From contig NZ_STGQ01000001.1 of the NCBI RefSeq assembly GCF_004916975.1, positions 62,001-126,000 on the forward strand: DNA of 64,000 nucleotides, in the 5' to 3' direction. A model generated the notes under the pieces. That model was not told where the DNA came from, ran no database searches, and saw only the letters and a list, made by a program, of their open reading frames with translations. Source of the stretch: Paenibacillus dokdonensis (lineage in GTDB: Bacteria; Bacillota; Bacilli; Paenibacillales; Paenibacillaceae). Below are positions 1 to 7,387 of the stretch, piece after piece. Within the stretch, counting starts at the first letter, position 1, and every line of letters begins with the position of its first letter. The position numbers and the translations under genes are program-made.

Positions 1-384
1 CGTCAAGTCAAGGCGCTGCGCGGCATTAACAGCTTGGTCAGCCCTGCAGAAGGCCAGAACAATGCTTGGAAGAAAATCCGCACCATCCGTGTCATGGATG
101 CGATCAACGCCGATCTTCAGCGTGCTGCGGAACAGACATATATTGGCAAGGTGAATAACACCGAGGAAGGTCGCCTGGCGTTGATTGGCGCAGTGAAGGA
201 ATATTTGGCTCAGCTGTCGCTCAGTGGTGTCATCGAATCAAACGGCTATGACGTGATTCTTGACCCTGCCTACTATGGTGACAGTGCGGTGAATAAACTG
301 GAGCCGGATCAGGTTTTCCTGCAGTGGAACGTGAAGTTGACCGACGTGATGGAGCAATTGTTCGGAACCTTTTACGTGCAGTAA
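1..384 (+). CDS. xkdK: Contractile tail sheath protein, C-terminal part (XkdK-like)
   Basis: The reading frame is open from the first base of the window to the TAA at 382-384, so only the last 127 residues of a longer gene are present. The visible part has the features of the sheath C-terminus of PBSX/Mu-type myophages: an 'IRVMDAINADLQ' helix, a 'TYIGKVNNTEEGR' stretch and an ending 'VKLTDVMEQLFGTFYV'. The sheath polymerises around the tail tube and contracts to drive it through the envelope. The next gene encodes the tube protein, as in the xkdK-xkdM order of Bacillus PBSX. The true start lies to the left of the window. Confidence 0.85.
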   Translation, partial: RQVKALRGINSLVSPAEGQNNAWKKIRTIRVMDAINADLQRAAEQTYIGKVNNTEEGRLALIGAVKEYLAQLSLSGVIESNGYDVILDPAYYGDSAVNKLEPDQVFLQWNVKLTDVMEQLFGTFYVQ

Positions 385-445
385 TGCTTAGCTGTTTAAT
401 CATTCATCTATTTAATATCTTTCAAATTATAAGGAGGAACTAACA

Positions 446-853
446 ATGTTGGATGCTTCAAGAGTGATTTTAGGGACATATGGCCAGGCCTATATCGATG
501 GGGTGTGGCAGACGCATATTAACAAGCTGGAGGCCAGCGTGGAATTGGAAAAGAGAGAGCTGAACCTGGTCGGCAACGACTGGAAGGTGCACAAAAACGG
601 CATTAAAAAAGGCACTGGGACGATGAGCGGCTACAAGGTGACCTCCGATATGATTCAGCGCGGCTTCACCAAATTCGATATCATTTCCAAGCTGGATGAC
701 CCGGAATCTTTTGGCCACGAACGCGTGCGCCTCATCCGCTGCATGCCGGACAAAATCCAGCTCGCCAACTGGACAGCCGGTGAAGAGGTGCAGGAGGAGA
801 CCACGTTTACCTTTGAGGGCTATGAGCTGGTAGATCCGATTGTCGGAGACTAA
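446..853 (+). CDS. xkdM: Phage tail tube protein (XkdM-like)
   Basis: This 135-residue protein has the length and beta-rich pattern of XkdM tail tube subunits, which stack as rings to form the inner tube inside the contractile sheath. It begins at an ATG about 9 bases after a strong AAGGAGGA ribosome site. The motif 'GTYGQAYIDGVWQTHI' near the N-terminus and 'VRLIRCMPDKIQLANW' near residue 100 are typical of the family. It sits between the sheath and the chaperone genes, the expected order. Gene identity rests on order, size and these motifs. Confidence 0.88.
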   Translation: MLDASRVILGTYGQAYIDGVWQTHINKLEASVELEKRELNLVGNDWKVHKNGIKKGTGTMSGYKVTSDMIQRGFTKFDIISKLDDPESFGHERVRLIRCMPDKIQLANWTAGEEVQEETTFTFEGYELVDPIVGD

Positions 854-889
854 GCATTGTTAAATTTCATCATAAAGGAGAAATGATGT

Positions 890-1324
890 ATGAGCTTGCA
901 TGAACATATGACAGAGGAACAAATATTGGACAGCCTGTTTGAGGCCGCCGAGAAGCTGCCGGAGGAAACCGTCCGCATCAAGCGTCTGGATATGCAGATT
1001 GTGCTGCATGGACTGACGTCCAGCAAAGTGGACAGCATCCGCGAACGCTGCATGATCCGCCGGACGGTAAAGGGTTCGGTGGATGAGAAGGTGGACAGCG
1101 AGACGTTTAATGCGCTGCTGATTGCGGAAGCGACCGGCAAGCTCGAAGTGAAAGGCTTGTCCTTGAGCGGCTGGGGTGACCCGCGTATTACGAGCCGGAT
1201 GAAGCTGTCCGGCGGGGAGCAGGCGGTGCGCCGCATGCTGCTTGCGGGAGAACTGGACGCCGTTGGGGACAAGGTGCTGGAGCTGTCCGGTTTTGGTGTT
1301 GAGATCGAAGACTTAAAAAACTAA
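890..1324 (+). CDS. xkdN: Tail assembly chaperone, short form (XkdN-like, gpG analogue)
   Basis: This 144-residue protein lies between the tube and tape-measure genes, which is where all long-tailed phages place the tail assembly chaperone that coats the tape measure before tube polymerisation. It begins at ATG 890 after AAAGGAGAAATG. The product is charged and mostly helical, with an 'EEQILDSLFEAAEKLPEETVRIKRL' type N-terminus split by several acidic turns. Its last codons contain a canonical slippery heptamer, A AAA AAC, at 1315-1321, read in frame as ttA-AAA-AAC just before the TAA. A -1 slip there continues into the short frame ending at 1476, giving the longer gpGT-like form. Confidence 0.85.
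   Translation: MSLHEHMTEEQILDSLFEAAEKLPEETVRIKRLDMQIVLHGLTSSKVDSIRERCMIRRTVKGSVDEKVDSETFNALLIAEATGKLEVKGLSLSGWGDPRITSRMKLSGGEQAVRRMLLAGELDAVGDKVLELSGFGVEIEDLKN
1315..1321 (+). promoter_or_regulatory. Programmed -1 ribosomal frameshift site (A AAA AAC)
   Basis: The heptamer A AAA AAC fits the X XXY YYZ rule exactly in the xkdN frame, and the zero-frame stop TAA follows at once (1322-1324). After a -1 slip the next codons are CTA ATC AAC TCC GGG GGA and then the ATG at 1339, so the short downstream frame is joined without a stop. Frameshifting at this gene position is conserved across long-tailed phages (gpG/gpGT of lambda and relatives). The efficiency cannot be judged from sequence. Confidence 0.75.
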
Positions 1325-1338
1325 TCAACTCCGGGGGA

Positions 1339-1476
1339 ATGACGACGATGCTGTATCATCTGTGGGTGCGGCATCACCTTCGTCCCGGAGATTTTTGGAG
1401 GCTGCCACGTGGTGAACGTCTGCTGCTGCTGGCTTTTACAGAGGACGAGCTGGACCGCATGGCGGCCAAAAATTAA
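1339..1476 (+). CDS. Frameshift extension of the tail chaperone (gpT-like)
   Basis: This short frame encodes 45 residues from ATG 1339 (or from ATG 1348) to TAA 1474-1476. No convincing ribosome site lies at the usual distance; only a CCGGGGGA stretch touches the ATG. Its frame is exactly the one reached from xkdN by a -1 slip at 1315-1321, so the likely product is a 195-residue fusion rather than a free peptide. The ending 'RPGDFWRLPRGERLLLLAF' followed by an acidic tail resembles the short T-domain extensions of other tail chaperones, which recruit the tube protein to the tape measure. It ends 24 bases before the tape-measure gene. Confidence 0.7.
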   Translation: MTTMLYHLWVRHHLRPGDFWRLPRGERLLLLAFTEDELDRMAAKN

Positions 1477-1500
1477 TGAATCGAAGGAGGTGAATCACAA

Positions 1501-3138
1501 ATGGCTGAAACGTTGAATTACCGCATGAACCTGGTCATCGACCCGAAAAACGTCATCAAGGCCAACCGGGAGCTGCGCGCTATGGAGCGCTACTTCGAGC
1601 GCATTCAGGGGCGTGTGATGCGAATCGGAAGAACCCGCATGGCACCTGAAATTATGCTGAAGGATCGGGCTTCGAAAGGGCTGGATGGAATTCTCGGTAA
1701 GATCAATCGGGTGAAATCGCAGATTATTAATGCTTCGGGGGCGGTGAGGGTGGAGGTAAGGCAGGAACAGTCCAGACAAGAACAGCCCAACGGAAAGAAG
1801 CACGCGATGAAGGCTCCATCAATGCCGCAGGCAGTGTTGATCTTTCCGGATTTTACCCCGATGGTCCAGGCCGTGAATGCAAACTCGGTAGCATCGATGA
1901 TCAATTCCCGCCTATTAATTATAAACGCAGGTTATCTTGCTAATTTAGCCAATGCTTTAAACTCAATTAAAATTGGCGGCTCGGGACCAAAAGAAGAAGA
2001 AAAAAACCAGCCAAAGTCGTTTTGGGAAAAGTTTAAATCAGGAGTGACTTTTGCCAAAAACGCAACCGCGACGGTAAAAGGAGCTAAAGACGTTAAAGAA
2101 AACTGGGGGAACTTGAAGGAAGATTGGGGAGAACAGGATCCAATTAGCGGAAGAACGTCACGAGAGAAGGCTGCGAGTACCGCGAAAAAAATATGGAACA
2201 ACAAAGGGAGAATCGTAGATCTTGCTTCTTCTGTAACCGAAACCCTTGAAGGAGGCACCGGGGTCGCCGACTCCGTCATGGGCCTTTTCTCGGGAGGAGG
2301 GTCAAGCACCTCAAGTGCCATTACCCATTCCGTAAGCGAGGTAGCTGGAAGCGGTTCGGGAATCGCCAGTAAGTTACTAAAAGGCGGAGGAAAAAAACTT
2401 CTCGGTCCGTTGGGTTATGCTGTCGATGCCTTTAATATAGTAAAGGCCAAGCCAGGCAAAGAACGCGCTCAAGCCATAGGCTCGGCCGCCGGAGGTGCCA
2501 TAGGTTCTGTATTAGGCGGAGCCGTAGGATCTTTAATACCTATTCCTGTAGTAGGCACCGCAATCGGTTCTGTTGTTGGGGGAGCGGTAGGGGATTTTGT
2601 TGGTGGAAAAGTAGGAGGGATGGTTGCAGATTATGCTCCTAAGATCAAAGAGACCTTTTCTTCGGTGAACGGTTGGTTCTCTAAAACCTTCTCCGGTAAA
2701 AAGGACAAACCTAAAGCAGACATCTCCCAAAAACCGAATGAGATCATCAGTCAACCGACGCACAGCGGATCACGTGGTTCCTTTGGGCCGCCAGTTCCTG
2801 TTTACCCTATTGGAGCCAGCGCAGCTGCTACGGACGGCTTAATTGGTCCCCGTCTGCAATCAGCAGCAGCCCCGGTCACTTCTGCCAGCAAAACCATCCC
2901 ACAGCTGGTCCAGATCAGCCCTGAGCAGATGAGCACTTTTTCGGGCTTATTGCAGGATTTTAAAACAGAAACGACGGTGAACTATAACCTACCGCCGGGA
3001 GCAGTGCAGGTGACGGTTCACGAGGAACACCCAATTGACATTGAGGGCTTGATTCAGCAAATTGGTCAGCGGCTCAGAGCCGAATTCCAAAAGGCAACGC
3101 AAAATCAAAAGCCTGCGGCAAGGGCTTACGCCCTCTAA
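1501..3138 (+). CDS. xkdO: Short tail tape-measure protein (XkdO-like)
   Basis: This 545-residue protein occupies the tape-measure position and starts at ATG 1501 after AAGGAGGTGAATCACAA. The N-terminus ('MNLVIDPKNVIKANRELRAMERYFERI', here quoted in spirit as a helical head) matches XkdO-type heads. Residues about 320-375 form a glycine-zipper, hydrophobic stretch rich in GGAIGSVLGGAVG-like repeats, the kind of membrane-interacting segment found in tape measures. It is less than half the length of PBSX XkdO (about 1300 residues). By the usual rule of about 0.15 nm per residue it would specify a tail of roughly 80 nm. Bases about 1900-2700 are richer in A+T and use different codons from the flanks, which suggests a swapped-in central segment. 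Confidence 0.75.
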   Translation: MAETLNYRMNLVIDPKNVIKANRELRAMERYFERIQGRVMRIGRTRMAPEIMLKDRASKGLDGILGKINRVKSQIINASGAVRVEVRQEQSRQEQPNGKKHAMKAPSMPQAVLIFPDFTPMVQAVNANSVASMINSRLLIINAGYLANLANALNSIKIGGSGPKEEEKNQPKSFWEKFKSGVTFAKNATATVKGAKDVKENWGNLKEDWGEQDPISGRTSREKAASTAKKIWNNKGRIVDLASSVTETLEGGTGVADSVMGLFSGGGSSTSSAITHSVSEVAGSGSGIASKLLKGGGKKLLGPLGYAVDAFNIVKAKPGKERAQAIGSAAGGAIGSVLGGAVGSLIPIPVVGTAIGSVVGGAVGDFVGGKVGGMVADYAPKIKETFSSVNGWFSKTFSGKKDKPKADISQKPNEIISQPTHSGSRGSFGPPVPVYPIGASAAATDGLIGPRLQSAAAPVTSASKTIPQLVQISPEQMSTFSGLLQDFKTETTVNYNLPPGAVQVTVHEEHPIDIEGLIQQIGQRLRAEFQKATQNQKPAARAYAL

Positions 3139-3202
3139 GCATATTCCGTAAACATCATGAATGATTTGTGGATGCCCTACTTGAAAGGAGGAAGGTAGAT
3201 CG

Positions 3203-3856
3203 ATGGAATTTATTCTAATTAACGGCAAGGGGGAGAAGTTCACTTTTCCGGTAAACCCGGAAGAGGTATCGATCTCGCGGCAGAAGGGCTTCGATACGAC
3301 AACGATCCTGTCGTATGGGGAATTCGATTTCCCTCAGGGAGATAAAGTGAAGGGAATTTCCTTCGCTTCTTTTTTTCCAAAAGAGTTCGATGAATCCTTC
3401 TGCCAAGGAAGCGAGCAGGATTTACCGGACCCGCAAACCGCCATGAACACACTGAATGAATTTTTGTCATTAAAAGCACCTCTGCGATTTATCATCACGG
3501 AGACGGCCGTGAATGTTCCCGTATTTGTATCCTCTCATCAGTCGACTTTTCGCGGCGGCGAACCGGGAGATGTCTATTTTGACATTACGCTTCGGACCTG
3601 GAGGGAAATGAAGGCAGCCAAAACGGCGGCCGGCAGTAGCGGCCAATCTGCGACAGCGGTTAATAAGAAACCACGTGTGGATATGAAGCAAAAGAACAAG
3701 AGCTATATAGTCAAATCGGGTGATTCGCTATCTAAAATAGCCAAGCTGGAGCTCGGGAACAGCTCAGAGTGGCAGAAAATATATCAATTGAACAAAAAGA
3801 TTATCGGCAGTAATCCAAGTGCTATTAAACCCGGGCAGAAGCTAGTGCTGCCATGA
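3203..3856 (+). CDS. xkdP: LysM baseplate/tail protein (XkdP-like)
   Basis: This 217-residue protein has two parts. Residues 1-140 are a phage domain beginning 'MEFILINGKGEKFTFPVNP', typical of XkdP/YqbP proteins. Residues about 168-217 are a LysM peptidoglycan-binding motif ('YIVKSGDSLSKIAK' ... 'KPGQKLVLP'). The start at 3203 follows AAAGGAGGAAGG. It overlaps the next gene by ATGA (3853-3856), so translation is probably coupled. The LysM suggests that it contacts the cell wall or helps position the hub during injection; that role is inferred from the family. Confidence 0.85.
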   Translation: MEFILINGKGEKFTFPVNPEEVSISRQKGFDTTTILSYGEFDFPQGDKVKGISFASFFPKEFDESFCQGSEQDLPDPQTAMNTLNEFLSLKAPLRFIITETAVNVPVFVSSHQSTFRGGEPGDVYFDITLRTWREMKAAKTAAGSSGQSATAVNKKPRVDMKQKNKSYIVKSGDSLSKIAKLELGNSSEWQKIYQLNKKIIGSNPSAIKPGQKLVLP

Positions 3857-4830
3857 GCTATAAAGTGATTTTGCAGGATAAGTATGATCTGTCTCCCTTG
3901 GTTGAGGCGATCAATCTCCGCGATTCACTCGAACAGGTTGCTTATCAAGGTACTGTTAACCTGGTAGTGACGCCGGATATGCCGGTGATAAGTCCAGGCA
4001 TGGCCATCCGGATCAGCGGCGTACCCTACGGGAAAAAAGACTATGTTCCGCTCCTGAATCCGGGCGTGGTGTGGGAGGTAGAAAGCTCAAATAACGGAAA
4101 CAAGCGGATGACGCTGACGGTTTATGACCGGACGATTTATCTGGATAAATCCGAGGAAGAATATTTGTTCCCGGCCAAACAGACGGCGACGCAGCGCTTT
4201 AAAAAGTATGCATCCGATTGGAACTTGAAAATCGCCAAACTGCCGGATACGGGCAAAGATCTGGGGCGTTCGGTTTACCGGACACAGTCCATCTATGCAA
4301 GCATGTTTGCTGATCTGAGAGAAACCGCAAAGGCTGGCGGTAAGCTATATCATCCCCGTATGATCTCGTCCGGGCTGGAATTGTATGAGCTTGGAACGAA
4401 CAAAGAAATATATATTCTCGAACATGTAACGGATACGACGCAATCCCGCACGTTAGAAGGAGCCGCAACCAAAGTGAAGGTGCTCGCAACGACCGCCAGC
4501 GAGAGCGGGCAAGAGGTTCCAGCTAAAGTGATGGCGATCGTGGAAAAGGACATCGATAAATACGGGCAGCTCCAAGCGATTATCCAGGATGATGAAGTAA
4601 AGTCGAATGCAGCCGCAAAAGAACTGGCGAATAGCAAGCTGCGCGGGATTTCGCAGACCATATCCCTGAATGCACCGGATATCAATACGGTACGGGCGGG
4701 AGATGCCGTTATCCTGGGCGGGATGAAGCTGCTGGTGATTTCGGTCAGCCGGGAATTGGGGGAGCCGGGAAGCATGTCGCTCGAGCTTGGTACCTATGAT
4801 GACGTGAAAAGGAGGTTTTACCTTGAATAA
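3853..4830 (+). CDS. xkdQ: Baseplate hub protein (XkdQ-like, gpD family)
   Basis: This 325-residue protein is in the XkdQ position and has the length of late-control gpD-like hub proteins, which form the trimeric baseplate hub below the tail tube. The N-terminal beta-rich region includes 'GMAIRISGVPYGKKDYVPLL' and a 'SSNNGNKRMTLTVYDRTIYL' stretch common to the family. The C-terminus includes 'INTVRAGDAVILGG', a typical hub-domain motif. It overlaps XkdP by four bases and the next gene by eight, so the block 3203-7385 is one tightly packed transcription and translation unit. Confidence 0.82.
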   Translation: MSYKVILQDKYDLSPLVEAINLRDSLEQVAYQGTVNLVVTPDMPVISPGMAIRISGVPYGKKDYVPLLNPGVVWEVESSNNGNKRMTLTVYDRTIYLDKSEEEYLFPAKQTATQRFKKYASDWNLKIAKLPDTGKDLGRSVYRTQSIYASMFADLRETAKAGGKLYHPRMISSGLELYELGTNKEIYILEHVTDTTQSRTLEGAATKVKVLATTASESGQEVPAKVMAIVEKDIDKYGQLQAIIQDDEVKSNAAAKELANSKLRGISQTISLNAPDINTVRAGDAVILGGMKLLVISVSRELGEPGSMSLELGTYDDVKRRFYLE

Positions 4831-5224
4831 AGATCCTTACGGACAGCTGGCATCCGCACTATACTCTTCTGTCGGTAAGCATGCAAAACAGGCATTCGGA
4901 GGCACGGGCGCTGTGATGGGCACGATTACAGGGACTGGCCTCAAACTGGATGATTTCAAGCATGAGCTTCAGGATTATATGGTCGCAGAGCTGCCGGGAT
5001 TGTTTACGGTGCCCCGATATATGGTGACAGGGACGACCGTCCAGACTGAGCAGCCGAATTGGGACAATAAGCAGATGAACACCTCTTTTTATTTTGACAA
5101 AAATGAAGTGGAAGATGTCAGTCTCAAGCTTGCCTTAAAACCGGGTGACCGGGTACTTGCCGTTCGGGTAAACGGAGGCAACGATGTGGTCATTGTCAGT
5201 AAGGTGGTGGGCGGACATGGCTAA
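4823..5224 (+). CDS. xkdR: Small baseplate protein (XkdR-like, DUF2577 type)
   Basis: This 133-residue protein starts at TTG 4823 inside the end of xkdQ, preceded by AAAGGAGGTTTTACC. Gene order and size fit XkdR/DUF2577. The C-terminal 'LALKPGDRVLAVRVNGGNDVVIVSKVV' region, here summarised as a PGDRV...G..VVI.S motif, is typical of the OB-fold found in small baseplate proteins. It overlaps the following gene by eight bases. The exact role in the baseplate is known only by analogy. Confidence 0.78.
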   Translation: MNKDPYGQLASALYSSVGKHAKQAFGGTGAVMGTITGTGLKLDDFKHELQDYMVAELPGLFTVPRYMVTGTTVQTEQPNWDNKQMNTSFYFDKNEVEDVSLKLALKPGDRVLAVRVNGGNDVVIVSKVVGGHG

Positions 5225-5672
5225 TCTATTTCCTGAAACGGGAGATATGCTGTGGACGGACGTGACAGAACCGGAAGCATTTGAGAAGAGCGGGGCAGTT
5301 TTCGGGCGAAGCTGGCGCTTTGATTTTGAGGCTGGCGAATTTATCATGTCGCCGACACGCAAAATGACGGTGGCAGGTGATAAGGAGGCTTGGGTCATTT
5401 GGTGCGAAAAGGCCATCCGTACACCGCGGTACCGCTATGTGATCTATTCCCGGGATTACGGCAGTGAGCTGGAGGGTCTGATCGGCAGCAGCAGCCGGGC
5501 GCTTCAGGAAAGCGAAATTCGGCGCATGGTTACCGAAACGTTGCTCGCGGATGCTAGGACGCAAAGCGTGGACCAGTTTGCCTTTGACTGGGAAGGAGAG
5601 GCATGCCGCTTCAGCTGCCGCATTACGAACATCCATGATGAAATGGAAACAATCGAAAGCGTGGTGATCTAA
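5217..5672 (+). CDS. xkdS: Baseplate wedge protein (XkdS-like, gp25-like)
   Basis: I place the start at ATG 5217, preceded by GGTGG, giving 151 residues; the frame is open further upstream, but only inside xkdR. The protein has the DUF2634/XkdS pattern: 'MLWTDVTEPEAFEKSGA' early, then 'RKMTVAGDKEAWVIWCEKAI' and 'RYVIYSRDYGSELEGLIG' in the middle. The last resembles the gp25-like wedge motif of myophage baseplates. Its TAA overlaps the next ATG by one base. Confidence 0.82.
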   Translation: MANLFPETGDMLWTDVTEPEAFEKSGAVFGRSWRFDFEAGEFIMSPTRKMTVAGDKEAWVIWCEKAIRTPRYRYVIYSRDYGSELEGLIGSSSRALQESEIRRMVTETLLADARTQSVDQFAFDWEGEACRFSCRITNIHDEMETIESVVI

Positions 5673-6826
5673 TGGCAGACATGCCGCAATATTTGCAGGA
5701 ACAAACGGAAGAAGAAATATTAAACCGCATGCTGGATAAGGTGCCTTCGGATATCGATAAATCTGAAGGTTCTTTTATTTGGGATGCACAGGCTCCGGTC
5801 GCGTTTATGCTGTCTGAGGCAGCGATTTGGGCGCAAGAGCTGCTGAGACGTGGGTTTGCCAGCACGGCGGCCAGCGATACTGACAATTTCCGCTCGGCTG
5901 AACTGGATTTGCGGACAGCAGAGCATGGCATTACAAGACGTGAAGCGGTAGCTTCATCAGGGCGTGTAGTATTTGCAGGAAAACCAGGAACGAAGGTGCC
6001 TTTAGGAACTTTTGTTTCTACCCCGGCGGATGACGTATCTGGTGAGCTCGCGGTGGAATTCGTCACTACGAAAGCGGTTATTTTGGACGAGAATGGTGCA
6101 GCATCGGCAGCCATACGGGCAGTTACGCCCGGGAAAAACAGCAACGTACCCGCAGGCGTGATACAGGTGATGTTTTCGTCGGTAAGCGGTATTACATCTG
6201 TTACGAATCCCGAACCGACAAGAAGCGGAGCGGATACCGAGACGGATCAGTCGCTGTTGGAACGTTTCTACGCGAAGGTTCGCAGCCAAGGGACAAGTGG
6301 AAACAAGGCACAGTATATGCAGTGGGCGAATGAAATCGCCGGTGTTGGCGGCGTTGAAGTGGTCCCTTTGTGGAAGGGGCCAGGCACGGTTGCACTGTAC
6401 CTTTTGGATACAGACAAGCGCGCGGCAAGCGCAGAAATTGTGGAAGTCGTGCAGCAGCATATCGATCCGACCCGGGACGGGCAGGGCGAAGGGCTGGCAC
6501 CTGCAGGCCCCGTGGTGACCGCGATGCCTGCGGAGGAGGTTGCGATCGATATCACCGTCAAAGTCCAGCGGACGCAGGAAAAGCCGTCGACCCTGGAGGA
6601 GATCCGGAAGCTTATCGCCGAGGGGATTCAGATTTATTTGCAGCAAATTGCCTTTAACCGCAAAGATCCCTTGGTGCGCTATACGCGGATTGCCGCCGTA
6701 CTCCTCGACATTCCGATCATCGTGGATTATTCGGATCTGACCATTAACGGGAACACAGCTCAGCAGAATATTGAAATCGGGTCTGGCGAGGTGGCGGTAC
6801 TGGGGATGGTGAGCGTAAGTGAATAA
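5672..6826 (+). CDS. xkdT: Baseplate assembly protein (XkdT-like, gpJ family)
   Basis: This 384-residue protein matches gpJ/XkdT in length and in its sequence landmarks: an N-terminal 'YLQEQTEEEILNRMLDKVP' and a conserved 'GSFIWDAQAPVAFMLSEA' stretch, and a central 'DETDQSLLERF' style helix followed by 'GNKAQYMQWANEIAGVGGVEV'. gpJ proteins form the wedge ring that links the hub to the sheath and passes on the contraction signal. The start codon overlaps the stop of xkdS (TAATG) and the stop overlaps the next gene by eight bases. Confidence 0.88.
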   Translation: MADMPQYLQEQTEEEILNRMLDKVPSDIDKSEGSFIWDAQAPVAFMLSEAAIWAQELLRRGFASTAASDTDNFRSAELDLRTAEHGITRREAVASSGRVVFAGKPGTKVPLGTFVSTPADDVSGELAVEFVTTKAVILDENGAASAAIRAVTPGKNSNVPAGVIQVMFSSVSGITSVTNPEPTRSGADTETDQSLLERFYAKVRSQGTSGNKAQYMQWANEIAGVGGVEVVPLWKGPGTVALYLLDTDKRAASAEIVEVVQQHIDPTRDGQGEGLAPAGPVVTAMPAEEVAIDITVKVQRTQEKPSTLEEIRKLIAEGIQIYLQQIAFNRKDPLVRYTRIAAVLLDIPIIVDYSDLTINGNTAQQNIEIGSGEVAVLGMVSVSE

Positions 6827-7385
6827 AAACGAATGGAGCAGCTTGCGGGGACGCGAGCTGTTTTATTATCTGCCAGCGTACTACGAGAACTCTCGGGTAA
6901 TGCACTCGGACTTGGATGCCAAGGGCAGGGAGATGGATTTGCTGTATCAGGCACTGGAAGGGGCAGCCGCGCAGTTTTATGTTCGAACAGCTACTTGGGG
7001 GCTGGGCCGCTGGGAGTTCGAATTGGGTATTCCCACTGATCCGGCAAAGCCTTTGGAGCAAAGGCGCGCCGTGGTGGAATCCAAGCTGCGCGGAGCGGGC
7101 CAATTCTCCGGGGCTCTCGTCAAAAACGTGGCCGAAGCCTATGACGGTGGAAAGGTTGAAGTATCGTTTCAGCCGGAAGAATGGGGCTTTACGGTCAAAT
7201 TTATCGATACCGTCGGCATTCCACTGAATCTCGAAGACTTGAAAGCGGCTTTGGAAGAAATCAAACCAGCCCACTTGGCGGTGAAGTATGCCTTTAACTA
7301 TCTGTTGATTCGCGAAATTCATGGGGTTTTGACGTTGGCTCAAATGGAACAAATACCATTAAACAAATTTGCAGGAGGTGCTTGA
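6819..7385 (+). CDS. xkdU: Tail protein (XkdU-like, YmfQ/DUF2313 family)
   Basis: This 188-residue protein starts at GTG 6819 inside the end of xkdT. 'LFYYLPAYYENSRVMHSDLDAKGREMD' at the N-terminus and 'TATWGLGRWEFELGIPT' near residue 60 are typical of the YmfQ family, which links the baseplate to the tail fibre (quoted here as landmarks YYLPAYYE and WGLGRWE). It ends just before the ribosome site of the fibre gene, so it closes the tightly overlapping baseplate block. Confidence 0.85.
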   Translation: MNKNEWSSLRGRELFYYLPAYYENSRVMHSDLDAKGREMDLLYQALEGAAAQFYVRTATWGLGRWEFELGIPTDPAKPLEQRRAVVESKLRGAGQFSGALVKNVAEAYDGGKVEVSFQPEEWGFTVKFIDTVGIPLNLEDLKAALEEIKPAHLAVKYAFNYLLIREIHGVLTLAQMEQIPLNKFAGGA

Positions 7386-7387
7386 GT

